Below are positions 1 through 9,161 of a stretch of DNA of 41,590 bases, piece by piece. The stretch's first letter is position 1, and every line of letters begins with the position of its first letter. The translations under genes and the position numbers were made by a program. Source of the stretch: Candidatus Limosilactobacillus excrementigallinarum (GTDB lineage Bacteria > Bacillota > Bacilli > Lactobacillales > Lactobacillaceae); the NCBI GenBank assembly GCA_019117445.1, contig DWZS01000019.1, forward strand, positions 1 to 41,590, written 5' to 3'. The notes under the pieces were generated by a model. That model saw nothing but the letters and a program-made list of their open reading frames with translations. It had not been told where the DNA came from and searched no databases.

Positions 1-7
1 CGTAAAC

Positions 8-45
8 GAGTCCCAAAGGACAACCATCGTTGAACTCTGGGACTC
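8..45 (-). other. Imperfect hairpin downstream of asnS
   Basis: An inverted repeat pairs GAGTCCCA with TGGGACTC (8 bp); inside it, on the minus strand, AG/CT and CAAC/GTTG can also pair around a GATG loop. It lies 54 bases past the asnS stop. On the minus strand the following bases are GTTTACG, so there is no good U-run and a classical terminator is doubtful. It could be a weak terminator, an RNA processing or stability element, or part of the leader of the next gene outside the window. Confidence 0.4.
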
Positions 46-98
46 GATGTGTAATTAATAATCTACCCTAAATGATATTGGTCATGGTTTGCTCAAAT

Positions 99-1397
99 TT
101 ATGGACGCAGGCGGTTCAACATCCGTGGGAATGGAATGTTTTCCCGAATGTGGTCTTGAAGGGTGACCCATGAGAGGAACCGTTCTAGTCCCATTCCAAA
201 TCCAGAGTGTGGAACTGAACCGTACTTCCGCAAGTCATCATACCAACCATAATCTTCCTTACTTAAACCATTTTCTTCTAGTTTAGAAGTAATGTATTCG
301 TAGTCGTATGAACGTTCAGAACCCCCGATAATTTCACCATAACCTTCCGGTGCTAGTAAGTCCGCACAAATAACTTGTTGTGCATCCTCAGGATCTGTTG
401 GCATGTAGAAGGCCTTAATTGACCGTGGATAGTTCTTAATAAAAACCGGTTTATTAAATTGGTCGGCAAGGAAAGTTTCTTCTGGCGCACCAAAGTCATC
501 ACCATATTTCACATCCATGCCACCCTTTTGCAGCATTTCAATCGCTTCTTTATAAGTGATCCGCGGATAAGGTAATTCAGTAAATGGCTTCAAGCTTTCA
601 ACAGAACGGCCAACCATTTCAAGTTCTGTTGGGCACTTATCAATCAGATCCTGGATTAAATAAGCAACATATTGTTCTTGGATTTCTTCGCTCTCTTCTT
701 CATGACACCACGCCATTTCAGGTTCGATCATCCAAAATTCAGTCATGTGCCGTCGGGTCTTGGACTTTTCCGCCCGGAAAGTTGGTCCCATTGAATAAAC
801 GCGGCCTAATGCCATTGCGCCGGCTTCTTCATAAAGTTGACCGGACTGTGACAGGTAGGCATCTTCATCAAAATAGTCTACGTTAAATAATTCCGTAGTT
901 CCTTCCGGAGCACTGGATGTTAATAATGGAGCATCAAATTGCGTAAAGCCATGCTGATCAAAGAACTCCATTGTGGAAAGCTTCACCTGGCTCCGAATCC
1001 GCATCAAAGCCCATGGCTTCCGCGAACGTAACCACAAGTGACGATGATCTAACAAGAAATCAATCCCGTGTTCTTTGTTACCAATTGGGTATTCATCACT
1101 TTGTCCAACGATTTCAAGGTCTTTGATATGAATTTCATAACCAAACTTAGACCGCTTGTCTTCAGCAATTTCCCCGGTAACCACAAAGCTAGTCTCAGGA
1201 TGTAAATCATGCTTAGCAGCTTCGAAAGTTGCCTCGTCAACATCATTTTTCCGAATAATTCCTTGGAAAAATCCAGACCCATCCCGTAACTGCAAAAACG
1301 CAATCTTACCACTGGACCGCTTATCAGTTAACCATACACCAATTTTGACCGTTTCCCCGACATGTTGGGGAGCTTGACTAATTGTAATTGTCTCCAT
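99..1397 (-). CDS. asnS: Asparaginyl-tRNA synthetase
   Basis: This cytoplasmic class IIb aminoacyl-tRNA synthetase charges tRNA-Asn with asparagine using ATP. The 432-residue protein has the usual length. An N-terminal OB-fold anticodon-binding domain (about residues 1-110, ending before the [10 protein letters not shown] segment) is followed by the catalytic core with motif 2 ([16 protein letters not shown], about 205-220) and motif 3 ([12 protein letters not shown] near the C terminus). The ATG is preceded by GAGGGA at good spacing. It is the last gene of the dinG/ypmB-like/asnS series, separated from the ypmB-like gene by 21 bases. In Bacillus aspB sits just before asnS; it is absent here. 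AspRS is the main alternative, but the full-length pattern fits AsnRS best. Confidence 0.95.
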   Translation of the reverse strand: METITISQAPQHVGETVKIGVWLTDKRSSGKIAFLQLRDGSGFFQGIIRKNDVDEATFEAAKHDLHPETSFVVTGEIAEDKRSKFGYEIHIKDLEIVGQSDEYPIGNKEHGIDFLLDHRHLWLRSRKPWALMRIRSQVKLSTMEFFDQHGFTQFDAPLLTSSAPEGTTELFNVDYFDEDAYLSQSGQLYEEAGAMALGRVYSMGPTFRAEKSKTRRHMTEFWMIEPEMAWCHEEESEEIQEQYVAYLIQDLIDKCPTELEMVGRSVESLKPFTELPYPRITYKEAIEMLQKGGMDVKYGDDFGAPEETFLADQFNKPVFIKNYPRSIKAFYMPTDPEDAQQVICADLLAPEGYGEIIGGSERSYDYEYITSKLEENGLSKEDYGWYDDLRKYGSVPHSGFGMGLERFLSWVTLQDHIRENIPFPRMLNRLRP

Positions 1398-1418
1398 TAA
1401 ATATCCCTCATTTCAAAA

Positions 1419-1937
1419 TTATAAGTTATTAATTTTTTGTACAAATTTACCGTTATGGAAATTAATTAAATCATAACATAGTGCACCCTTTGAATTAACA
1501 TAAGTAACTTCCCAAACCACTTTATTATTAAAGTAACCGGGAGCCGTCCTGAGAATTCGTCGGGGCCGTTCATTTGCCTTGACCTTGGCAATTGCCTGCT
1601 GACTATTAAGTCCCTTGGCCTGATTAATAACCGTAATGTGACCACCTTTAGCCGGAATGATCACAAGTACTTGCCGCCGGTGCTGATTTTTACCAGTTAC
1701 CGTATAGTAAGTCTTTTCACGATTATACACATAGAAACCTGTCGGTTGATCCACCTTCGCGTACTTTCTAGCCAGTGCATAAGCCTCATGCCGAGCTTGT
1801 CTACGCGGGTGGTTGGCAATTGCAAATGAAATCCAGCACACTAAAATAAGCCCCAAGATCGTTAATACAATCCGCCGGAATAGGCGCATTCCATTAATGC
1901 GATTTTGCTTTTTTTGAACATCTCGCCGACTTTGCAT
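1419..1937 (-). CDS. YpmB-like membrane-anchored protein (DUF5590 type)
   Basis: A 172-residue protein with a basic N terminus, a single membrane segment at about residues 22-42 (VLTILGLILVCWISFAIA) and an extracellular C-terminal part that resembles PepSY-like YpmB proteins. Its biochemical role is unknown. The identification rests on the topology, the size and the position between dinG and asnS, which is where ypmB lies in Bacillus. A longer reading frame begins at 1958 with TTG, but that segment contains the AGAAAGGG ribosome binding site, so the ATG at 1937 is the better start. The mature part is rich in Lys/Arg and has a repeated Val-Tyr/Tyr-Asn pattern. The family call is moderately secure; the function is not. 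Confidence 0.7.
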   Translation of the reverse strand: MQSRRDVQKKQNRINGMRLFRRIVLTILGLILVCWISFAIANHPRRQARHEAYALARKYAKVDQPTGFYVYNREKTYYTVTGKNQHRRQVLVIIPAKGGHITVINQAKGLNSQQAIAKVKANERPRRILRTAPGYFNNKVVWEVTYVNSKGALCYDLINFHNGKFVQKINNL

Positions 1938-1984
1938 TGCTTTTCCCTTTCTCAACAATTTAACAACTTTAATATTATAGCAAA

Positions 1985-4825
1985 TTAATTACCGTTTGTA
2001 TGTTGTTGATAGTGTTTTAAGAATTTTTTTGTCTTTGTGGCAATTTGACGAGTAACAACCTGTTCCACCGTCAGATCTTTTGGCAAAGCATTCAGAATGC
2101 TTCGACCGTAACGCCGCTGCGCTAAACGTGAATCTAACACCACCGCAACTCCATAATCCTGGGGGGTTCGTAAAAGACGACCAATTCCCTGACGCAAGCG
2201 AATCGTTGCCTTGGGTAAAGCCGAATTATAAAAGGGATTCTTCCCTTGTGCTTGCAGCAGCTGATGTTCTGCTTTCGTAAACGGCTCATCGGGGGCGTCG
2301 AATGGCAAGCGCGTCACGATCAGTAATTGGAGTTGTTGGTTTGGCAAGTCAATTCCTTCCCAAAAACTATTCGCCCCCATTAAAAGTGAATTGGTCCCAG
2401 TCGCAAATTGCTTCAACAATTTTTCACGATTACCATTAATCCCTTGTGCCAAAATGTCACGTTGATTAAATAAATCGGTTTGCCGAAGTAGTCCGTAAAC
2501 TTGTTCGATCGTCACTAATGAATTAAACAAAACCATCGTTTGACATTGATTTTCCTGGGCAATTCGGTAAATACTCTGTGCCAGATAATTGATGTACTCA
2601 TTCTCATTTTGATAATCCGGTAGTACCGAATCGGTCGCAACATATAACCGTGCATTCTGCTGATAATCAAAGGTTGAAGCGAAACGCTTGCTTTTAACCT
2701 TCTGTGGATCCAAATCTAATTGCTGGTAAAGATAGTTTGAACGGCCGGAAGTGAATAGCGTGGCCCCAACAAACAGCTGCCGATAGAAATAAGCATACAC
2801 ATTTTCTCGCAAGTAATGGTTTGCAGCTAGCAGACCACCAGAGAGGCGCAGAGTGCTCCGTTCGCTGGATTGACGAACATTTAGCCAGTACACTGCCGCA
2901 TCATTTTCATCTCGTAAGTTTTGACCAACGAGCCGGAAATGTTCATCAATGTGCGTTAGGACACTCATCTGGCTGCTAACCTGATTCATGACATACCGAT
3001 CGCTACTCAACCAGCTTTCGTTGCGCGCTTTAAAGAGGTGCTCTAAGGCTGTGAAATGTAACTTTAGGCTCGCCAGAGATTGCTCTAATCGCATCATTAA
3101 CGACTGATCTGGTGATAGTAATTCATACAAATCATGATTGTCAATGACCTGTTCGATAAATTCATCACCAGCCGTAATCTGGGCTTGGTTCAACATTCCG
3201 TACAACGACTGTTGAATATCGTCCAATGCTGCCCGAAATTCGTGTAAATCTGTGCGCATGAGTTCAAGATTATATTGACCGAGCGGTAATTTAGCAAACA
3301 ACTTGGTTAAACCCTGTTCACTTTCAGCTTCAGTCAGAGTTTGCAATTGATTAATGGCGACTGCCGCCCGTGAAAAACTAATTTCATCACGTGAATTTTG
3401 GAGAACACTTTCGCTCAGGTGCTGAGCCTCATCCACAACCAAATACGTTAATGGGCTGGTGGCACCTAACTCTTGAGCATGAGCAACTAAATAGGAATGA
3501 TTAGTGACGATGATATTAGCCATCGCTAATTTTTTCTGACGACGTACCAAAAAATCATTACGATAAAGCGGATCATCCTTAGTTAGGGAAGCCACTCCAT
3601 GGTGACGAATTTCTGTGAAGAATGGCGACCGCTGGGAATTAAGGTTTAATTCGTCTAAATCTCCCGTGGTAGTTTGTAGTAACCATACTAAGATTTGTGC
3701 TTTGATCATCTGGACCAGTTGCGAATCGTCGTGGACACTTAACGAGTGAACAAATTTACTCAAATTTAAGTAATGAGAATTTCCCTTTACTAACACCGCA
3801 GTCGTGTGAAAAGGCAGGATTTGATTTAATTGATCCACTGGTTTAGAGATGAGTTGTTCTTGCAAAACATTCGTTGCAGTACTAATCACAATCTTATGGC
3901 GTGGGTAGGTTAAATAGCTTAATGGTAGTAGATAGCCAAGGGTCTTCCCCATTCCAGTACCTGCTTCAATCACCAGTTGATTATTCCCATCACGACTAAA
4001 GTGATTATAAATGGCATTCATCATTTTCGATTGAGCAGGTCGATATTCTAGCTTTTGCTTAAACAATCGTTCCTTCTGACGTTTCGTTCGTGGGTAGTGA
4101 ATTGTCGGTACTGTTTCTGCAGCAATTGGTCGTTCCTTTCGCAAAGCAACTCCGCCACTAATATATAAATGATCAGCTAACGGAAGCGGATGCTGGCTAC
4201 GCTTATCCAATTCCTTTTGAAACAGATTGGCCGTTTGAAATGGCAACTGCATTTCCATTTTCACTAACGTTTGTAAAGTAACCGTCGGCAAAGCACGTAA
4301 CTTATCCAGAAGATCCCTTAATAACACACCAGTTGCTTCAGCATCAGAAACCGCACTATGCGGATGATCATGCTCAATATGTAAATAACTAGTTAAATCT
4401 CGTAGCCGGTAACTTTTGGCTGTTGGCATTAAAATCTGACTGAGCGTAACGGTATCAATGGCGGAAATTCGTAAGGGATCCCTGCCTACCCGTGTTAATT
4501 CATGGTTAATAAAGGGAAAATCGAAGTTAACGTTGTGCGCAACAAAGATGGTCCCACTCAGTAAGCTTTCCAAAGTTGGTGCGATATCTTCTAATAAAGG
4601 TGCTTTGCTAACGTCCTTATCGGTAATCCCAGTTAATTGTTGTACGCTTCGCGGAATCTTTATTAGTGGGTTGATTTGCGTTTCAAACTGGTTAATGATC
4701 TTTCCATCCTGGATCATCACTAACCCGACTTGAATAATCCGGTCGCCACTTTTAACACTGGTCCCCGTTGTTTCCAAATCAACCACGGAATAAATTGGTC
4801 CTCTTTTCCGCTGTTTCGTTTTCAT
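1985..4825 (-). CDS. dinG: DinG-family exonuclease/helicase-like protein
   Basis: This 946-residue protein joins an N-terminal DEDDh 3'-5' exonuclease domain (VDLETTG near residue 15, VAHNVNFDF, then HSAVSDAEA) to an XPD/DinG-type superfamily 2 ATPase. The ATPase shows Walker A GTGMGKT (about 288), a DEAQH box (about 462) and the late motifs NSFWEGIDLP and QGIGRLLRT. The Fe-S cluster cysteines of E. coli DinG are absent; only one cysteine is visible in the whole protein. That is the Gram-positive arrangement, and the Staphylococcus aureus protein of this type is known as an ATP-regulated exonuclease and not a helicase. The start is the ATG at 4825, about 9 bases after AGGTG; an upstream GTG at 4837 overlaps that ribosome binding site. 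First gene of a unit with the ypmB-like gene and asnS. Confidence 0.9.
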   Translation of the reverse strand: MKTKQRKRGPIYSVVDLETTGTSVKSGDRIIQVGLVMIQDGKIINQFETQINPLIKIPRSVQQLTGITDKDVSKAPLLEDIAPTLESLLSGTIFVAHNVNFDFPFINHELTRVGRDPLRISAIDTVTLSQILMPTAKSYRLRDLTSYLHIEHDHPHSAVSDAEATGVLLRDLLDKLRALPTVTLQTLVKMEMQLPFQTANLFQKELDKRSQHPLPLADHLYISGGVALRKERPIAAETVPTIHYPRTKRQKERLFKQKLEYRPAQSKMMNAIYNHFSRDGNNQLVIEAGTGMGKTLGYLLPLSYLTYPRHKIVISTATNVLQEQLISKPVDQLNQILPFHTTAVLVKGNSHYLNLSKFVHSLSVHDDSQLVQMIKAQILVWLLQTTTGDLDELNLNSQRSPFFTEIRHHGVASLTKDDPLYRNDFLVRRQKKLAMANIIVTNHSYLVAHAQELGATSPLTYLVVDEAQHLSESVLQNSRDEISFSRAAVAINQLQTLTEAESEQGLTKLFAKLPLGQYNLELMRTDLHEFRAALDDIQQSLYGMLNQAQITAGDEFIEQVIDNHDLYELLSPDQSLMMRLEQSLASLKLHFTALEHLFKARNESWLSSDRYVMNQVSSQMSVLTHIDEHFRLVGQNLRDENDAAVYWLNVRQSSERSTLRLSGGLLAANHYLRENVYAYFYRQLFVGATLFTSGRSNYLYQQLDLDPQKVKSKRFASTFDYQQNARLYVATDSVLPDYQNENEYINYLAQSIYRIAQENQCQTMVLFNSLVTIEQVYGLLRQTDLFNQRDILAQGINGNREKLLKQFATGTNSLLMGANSFWEGIDLPNQQLQLLIVTRLPFDAPDEPFTKAEHQLLQAQGKNPFYNSALPKATIRLRQGIGRLLRTPQDYGVAVVLDSRLAQRRYGRSILNALPKDLTVEQVVTRQIATKTKKFLKHYQQHTNGN

Positions 4826-4954
4826 GGTCCAAATCACCTACGATTAAATTAATGATTACGTGGGATTGACACTCTCCGTAAAAGTATCTTTTCTTATCAT
4901 ACTATGGAAAGTTTAACTTGACCATTCTCAAGAAATATTAAGGTTCCACAAAGA

Positions 4955-4985
4955 TTCACCGCGCAAATCAAAATAATGGTAAAAT
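4955..4985 (+). promoter_or_regulatory. Candidate extended -10 promoter of the mevalonate operon
   Basis: TGGTAAAAT at 4977-4985 is an extended -10 element (TGn plus TAAAAT). A weak -35, TTCACC, lies at 4955-4960 with a 19-base spacer. Transcription would begin near 4992, downstream of the ATG at 4976 but upstream of the ATG at 5027, which supports the shorter mevalonate kinase. Confidence 0.55.
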
Positions 4986-5026
4986 GGAATTTGGACTTTT
5001 TTAGAAAGCAGGTTGATGTTTTTACC

Positions 5027-5974
5027 ATGCAAAAAAAGGGAATTGGTAACAGTCACGCCAAAATTATCCTAATGGGTGAGCATAGCGTTGTTTACGGGCA
5101 ACCAGCAATTGCTCTCCCCCTCCCCAATGTGACCACCGAGGTCGTCATGATCAGTAATGATAATCATGAACAAATAATTGAAAGTCGCTACTTTTCTGGT
5201 CCGGTGACAAAACTGCCCCAAACCATGAGCGGAATCGCTAAACTGATTAGTGAATTAGTGAACCACTTTGCAGGACAAGCTGATGGCTGGACAATGAAAA
5301 TTAGTAGTGACATTCCAGCCGAACGTGGAATGGGATCTTCGGCCTCCTGTGCCGTAGCCATAATTCGCGCCATGTTTGACTTTTATGATCAAACAATCGA
5401 TCGCCAAAGTCTTCTTCGCTGGGCAGACGTTGAAGAAAAGGTCACTCACCGGAGTCCAAGCGGCCTTGATGCTGCTACCGTTAGTTCACCTAACCCGGTC
5501 TGGTTTAGGAAGGGCGCTAAAGGGACACCCATTGCCTTGAACCTCGATGCCACAATGGTCATTGCAGACACCGGAATTAAGGGTGCAACTAGAGAAGCGA
5601 TTCAGACCGTCAAAGACAAGCTTCAGCATCAACCCAAGGCTGCACAACAACTAATCGACAAATTAGGTCGTTTGACTAAGGAAAGTCGTGACGCAGTCGC
5701 CAATAATCAGGCTACCCGATTAGGTGAAAAACTCACTGCTGCCCATGAGGCGCTTGACCAACTTGGCGTTAGCGATCCAAAACTAAATCACCTTGTTTCG
5801 ACGGCACTAACTAACCATGCTTTAGGGGCAAAATTAACTGGTGGCGGGCGTGGTGGCTGCATGTTTGCCATTACCAAGTCAGCATTGGGTGCACGAAAAA
5901 TTGCCGCCATTCTTAAAGAGCATGGTGCAGTGGCCACTTGGATTCAACCATTTAACAAAGGGGTAACATCATGA
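5027..5974 (+). CDS. mvk: Mevalonate kinase
   Basis: It phosphorylates (R)-mevalonate with ATP to 5-phosphomevalonate, the first of the mevalonate-to-IPP steps encoded here. The 315-residue GHMP kinase shows motif 1 (KIILMGEHSVVYGQPAIAL), the ATP-binding glycine-rich motif 2 (ERGMGSSASCA) and C-terminal motif 3 (KLTGGGRGGC). An in-frame ATG at 4976 would add 17 residues, but it coincides with the -10 promoter element. The ATG at 5027, giving MQKKGIGNSHAK, matches the family start and has AAAGCAGG 14 bases upstream. The stop overlaps the mvaD start as ATGA, indicating translational coupling. Symbols mvaK1 and mvk are both used for this gene. Confidence 0.95.
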   Translation: MQKKGIGNSHAKIILMGEHSVVYGQPAIALPLPNVTTEVVMISNDNHEQIIESRYFSGPVTKLPQTMSGIAKLISELVNHFAGQADGWTMKISSDIPAERGMGSSASCAVAIIRAMFDFYDQTIDRQSLLRWADVEEKVTHRSPSGLDAATVSSPNPVWFRKGAKGTPIALNLDATMVIADTGIKGATREAIQTVKDKLQHQPKAAQQLIDKLGRLTKESRDAVANNQATRLGEKLTAAHEALDQLGVSDPKLNHLVSTALTNHALGAKLTGGGRGGCMFAITKSALGARKIAAILKEHGAVATWIQPFNKGVTS

Positions 5975-6939
5975 AAGCAAGCGCACGGGCACATACGAAC
6001 ATTGCCTTAGTGAAGTACTGGGGAAAAAAAGATCCCCAACTAATCATTCCGCAAACCGATTCATTGTCACTGACCCTTGATAAATTCTTCACCGACACCA
6101 CGGTGGAGTTTATTCCGTCCTTAAAGCATGACAACCTCGTCATTGATGGTCACACCGTTGCACCACAAAAAATGGTTAAAGTGACGGCAGTCATGAATCA
6201 GGTTCGCTCCTTAAGTCATCAACATTATTTTGCAAAAGTAATTTCGCAAAATAATGTCCCGATGGCAGCTGGATTAGCATCATCTGCTTCCGCCTTCGCC
6301 GCATTAGCACTTGCCGCAAGTACGGCTGCCGGATTACATTTATCACCACATGACTTGTCACGGTTAGCCCGCCGCGGATCTGGCTCGGCGACCCGCTCCA
6401 TTTTCGGTGGTCTGGTGGAATGGCACGCTGGCGTAGATGATGCTAGTTCTTATGCAGAACCAATTATGGAACAAGTCGATTTTGGAATTGAAATGATTGC
6501 CATCCTAATTGACACTAAGCAAAAAAAGGTGTCTAGTCGTGGTGGAATGCAATTATCAGTCACGACTTCACCATTTTACCCAGCGTGGCGTAAAGTGGTC
6601 GCTGCTGATATGCAAGCTATGAAAGTGGCAATCTCAAAACGGGATATTAATCAGATGGGACACATTGCTGAAGAAAACGCAATGCGGATGCATGCGTTAA
6701 CCATGTCTGCAGATCCTGCATATACCTATCTTGAAGGAGCCACTATTAAGGCTATCAATTTGATTAAAGGCTTGCGAGAGCAAGGAATAAACTGCTATTA
6801 TACGATGGATGCGGGTCCCAACGTCAAAGTAATTTATGACCACCAGGACCGTCAACGAATTATTGATAAATTAGCTCCGGTGTTTGGTAAGGACCACTTA
6901 ATTATTGCTCAACCGGGACCAGGGGCACATTTAATCTAA
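5971..6939 (+). CDS. mvaD: Diphosphomevalonate decarboxylase
   Basis: It catalyses the ATP-dependent decarboxylation of 5-diphosphomevalonate to isopentenyl diphosphate. The 322-residue GHMP-superfamily protein begins with the family signature NIALVKYWGKKD and the substrate loop PQTDSLSLTL, followed by the phosphate-binding loop AAGLASSASAFAA at about residues 95-107. Near the C terminus is MDAGPNVKV, carrying the conserved Asp. The gene overlaps mvk by 4 bases and is followed after 21 bases by the phosphomevalonate kinase gene. The decarboxylase comes before phosphomevalonate kinase in gene order although it acts after it, as is usual in lactobacilli and streptococci. Confidence 0.95.
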   Translation: MKASARAHTNIALVKYWGKKDPQLIIPQTDSLSLTLDKFFTDTTVEFIPSLKHDNLVIDGHTVAPQKMVKVTAVMNQVRSLSHQHYFAKVISQNNVPMAAGLASSASAFAALALAASTAAGLHLSPHDLSRLARRGSGSATRSIFGGLVEWHAGVDDASSYAEPIMEQVDFGIEMIAILIDTKQKKVSSRGGMQLSVTTSPFYPAWRKVVAADMQAMKVAISKRDINQMGHIAEENAMRMHALTMSADPAYTYLEGATIKAINLIKGLREQGINCYYTMDAGPNVKVIYDHQDRQRIIDKLAPVFGKDHLIIAQPGPGAHLI

Positions 6940-6960
6940 TATGGGGAAGGAATTTCAATC

Positions 6961-8064
6961 GTGATTACTGAAAAGGCACCAGGAAAGCTTTATATCGCCG
7001 GTGAATATGCCGTTGTCGAAAATGGGTTCCCGGCGATTTTAGTTGCTTTAAATCAATTTGTGTATTGTTCAATCGAACCATCAACCAATGGTACGGGAAA
7101 GATCGTTAGTCACCAATACCAGAATAATGCAGTCCAATGGCATCGTCAGGGTGATCAAATGATCGTGGACCAACGCGATAACCCATTTTCATACATTCTG
7201 TCTGCAATTCAGGTCACTGAAGAATACGCTCGAACACTCAATCAGCCACTGGACGTCTACGATTTACACATCGATAGTGAATTAGATTCCGCTTCTGGAA
7301 AGAAGTATGGACTAGGTTCTTCGGCAGCCGTAACCGTAGCGACAGTCAAAGCCCTTTGTCATTTCTATCACCTACCAGTGAATAACGACCGGATCTTTAA
7401 ACTCGCTGCCATCGCTCACTTTGCTGTTCAAGGCAATGGTTCCTTAGGTGACGTTGCCGCTTCAGTCTATGGTGGCTGGATCGCTTACCACTCCTTTGAC
7501 CGACAATGGCTGGCAGAACAACGTAAGTTTTTAGACTTAACTACTCTCCTTAACCTTCCCTGGCCGAATCTCAAAATTGAAACGCTAACTGCTCCTGCCA
7601 ATTTAGCATTAGTAATTGGTTGGACAGGCAAACCTGCTTCAACATCACAATTAGTGGATAAAATTTCACTGTTTAAAGCCCGGCAACAAGCTCAATACCA
7701 AGAATTTCTGAATGCCAGTCGGCAATGTATTCAACGAATGATTAATGGTTTTCACACTGGTAGTCTGGAAACGATCCAAACTGAAATTCGTTATAATCGT
7801 TCCCTCTTACAAGAATTAGCTCGCCGTTCAGGAGTCCAAATTGAAACCCCGGTATTGAAACAGCTGTGTCAAATTGCAGAGCAGTTCGGCGGGGCTGCAA
7901 AAACTTCCGGTGCCGGAGGTGGTGATTGTGGAATTGTCGCAATTGACGCCCAGGCTGATCTGCAATCCATGATTAATCAGTGGACTGCAGAAAATATTGA
8001 ACACCTCCCACTCGCCGTCCACTTCATGAATAACGTTCATCGTTACACGATTAAATTAAAATAA
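6961..8064 (+). CDS. Phosphomevalonate kinase
   Basis: It converts 5-phosphomevalonate to 5-diphosphomevalonate with ATP (named mvaK2 or pmk in Gram-positive bacteria). The 367-residue GHMP kinase has KAPGKLYIAGEYAVVE at its N terminus, the nucleotide-binding KYGLGSSAAVTVATVKAL at about residues 115-132, and SGAGGGDCGI near the C terminus. The start is GTG, with GGGGAAGGA at 6943-6951 as a strong ribosome binding site. It lies 21 bases after mvaD and 15 bases before fni in one operon. The SGAGGGD motif distinguishes it from homoserine kinase and from the mevalonate kinase upstream. Confidence 0.93.
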   Translation: MITEKAPGKLYIAGEYAVVENGFPAILVALNQFVYCSIEPSTNGTGKIVSHQYQNNAVQWHRQGDQMIVDQRDNPFSYILSAIQVTEEYARTLNQPLDVYDLHIDSELDSASGKKYGLGSSAAVTVATVKALCHFYHLPVNNDRIFKLAAIAHFAVQGNGSLGDVAASVYGGWIAYHSFDRQWLAEQRKFLDLTTLLNLPWPNLKIETLTAPANLALVIGWTGKPASTSQLVDKISLFKARQQAQYQEFLNASRQCIQRMINGFHTGSLETIQTEIRYNRSLLQELARRSGVQIETPVLKQLCQIAEQFGGAAKTSGAGGGDCGIVAIDAQADLQSMINQWTAENIEHLPLAVHFMNNVHRYTIKLK

Positions 8065-8079
8065 TGGAGTATCTGATCT

Positions 8080-9108
8080 ATGATTCCAGAACATGCAAAA
8101 CGGAAAAATGAACACCTTTCCCTCGCGGAAAAATTTTATGATCAGACGCACCAACAGCATCCGTTTGATCAGGTTCGTCTCCTCCCTAACGCTCTCCCGG
8201 AAATGGCGGTTACCGATGTGAAACCAGCCGTTAAAATTGATCGGCTTCACATGCAATGGCCCTTTTATTTTGAAGCGATGACTGGCGGTAGTGAACAAGC
8301 CAAACAAGTTAACACAGCATTAGCAAGAGTCGCACAAAAAACTGGTCTTGCCATGGCAACCGGCTCCCTATCAATTACTTTTAAACTCCCACAATTTAAT
8401 GATTCATTTCAGGCAGTGCGGAAAATCAATCCAGATGGCATTGTGATCGCTAATCTTGGTGCAGACGTGACGGTTAAGCAAGCCCAACAAGCCATTGATT
8501 TGCTTCAGGCAAATGCGCTAGAAATCCATCTCAATAGTGCACAAGAAATTGTGATGCCTGAAGGTGAACGGAGTTTTCGTTGGGCAGATAATATTAAGAA
8601 GCTCATTCAACACCTTGACGTGCCGATCATTGTGAAAGAAGTTGGCTTTGGTATGACCAAAGAAAATTTAACCAGCTTAAAAAAGCTCGGCGTATCAATT
8701 GTCAACATTTCAGGTCGTGGTGGTACGAATTTTGTTAAAATTGAAGATCGGCGTAATCATGATGCTAGTTTTGTCGATCTTTACCAATGGGGATTAACCA
8801 CTCCGGAATCACTGATTGAGGCGCAAACTGTCAAAGACCTGGCCGTTATTGCTTCCGGCGGAATTACTTGTCCACTTGATGTCATCAAAGCAGGGGTGAT
8901 GGGGGCGCAAGCAGTTGGGGTTGCAGGTTATTTTCTCCATGAATATTATCAAAATGGTGAAGATGGATTACTGCAAACGGTGCTCAACTGGCAAGAAGAA
9001 CTCACAAGAATTTTGACGATTCTTGGTTGTCAGCACTTTAACGATTTACCTCAAGTCCCTCATTTCTTCGGAATAGATTTACAAAATTACATTCAACAAC
9101 GTTTATAG
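8080..9108 (+). CDS. fni: Type 2 isopentenyl-diphosphate delta-isomerase
   Basis: This FMN- and NAD(P)H-dependent cytoplasmic enzyme interconverts IPP and DMAPP, the last step of the operon. The 342-residue TIM-barrel protein shows the family segments RKNEHLSLAEKFY near the N terminus, FEAMTGGS at about residues 64-71, a glutamine/acid region HLNSAQEIVMPEGER, the flavin-phosphate region SGRGGTNFVKIEDRR, and ASGGI followed by GAQAVGVAG. It is unrelated to the type 1 (Nudix) isomerase. It lies 15 bases after phosphomevalonate kinase with TGGAG upstream and is followed by a strong terminator, so it closes the mevalonate operon. HMG-CoA synthase and reductase are not in the window. Confidence 0.96.
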   Translation: MIPEHAKRKNEHLSLAEKFYDQTHQQHPFDQVRLLPNALPEMAVTDVKPAVKIDRLHMQWPFYFEAMTGGSEQAKQVNTALARVAQKTGLAMATGSLSITFKLPQFNDSFQAVRKINPDGIVIANLGADVTVKQAQQAIDLLQANALEIHLNSAQEIVMPEGERSFRWADNIKKLIQHLDVPIIVKEVGFGMTKENLTSLKKLGVSIVNISGRGGTNFVKIEDRRNHDASFVDLYQWGLTTPESLIEAQTVKDLAVIASGGITCPLDVIKAGVMGAQAVGVAGYFLHEYYQNGEDGLLQTVLNWQEELTRILTILGCQHFNDLPQVPHFFGIDLQNYIQQRL

Positions 9109-9113
9109 AAATT

Positions 9114-9159
9114 AAAATAGCGCACGTGATTAAACCACTTGAATCACGTGCGCTATTTT
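9114..9159. terminator. Bidirectional terminator, fni / osmC
   Basis: A perfect 18-bp stem (9114-9131 with 9142-9159) encloses a 10-base loop, with A4 on one side and T5 on the other. It sits between two converging genes and can serve as an intrinsic terminator on both strands. Confidence 0.95.
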
Positions 9160-9161
9160 TA

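Noticed and set aside
8..45. T-box element or tRNA linked to asnS
   Set aside because: The hairpin is downstream of asnS, there is no T-box sequence or specifier loop, and no cloverleaf can be formed.
4838..4950. Minus-strand promoter for dinG with TATGAT near 4900
   Set aside because: A TATGAT-like -10 exists, but I find only a poor -35 (TGGTCA); not strong enough to list.
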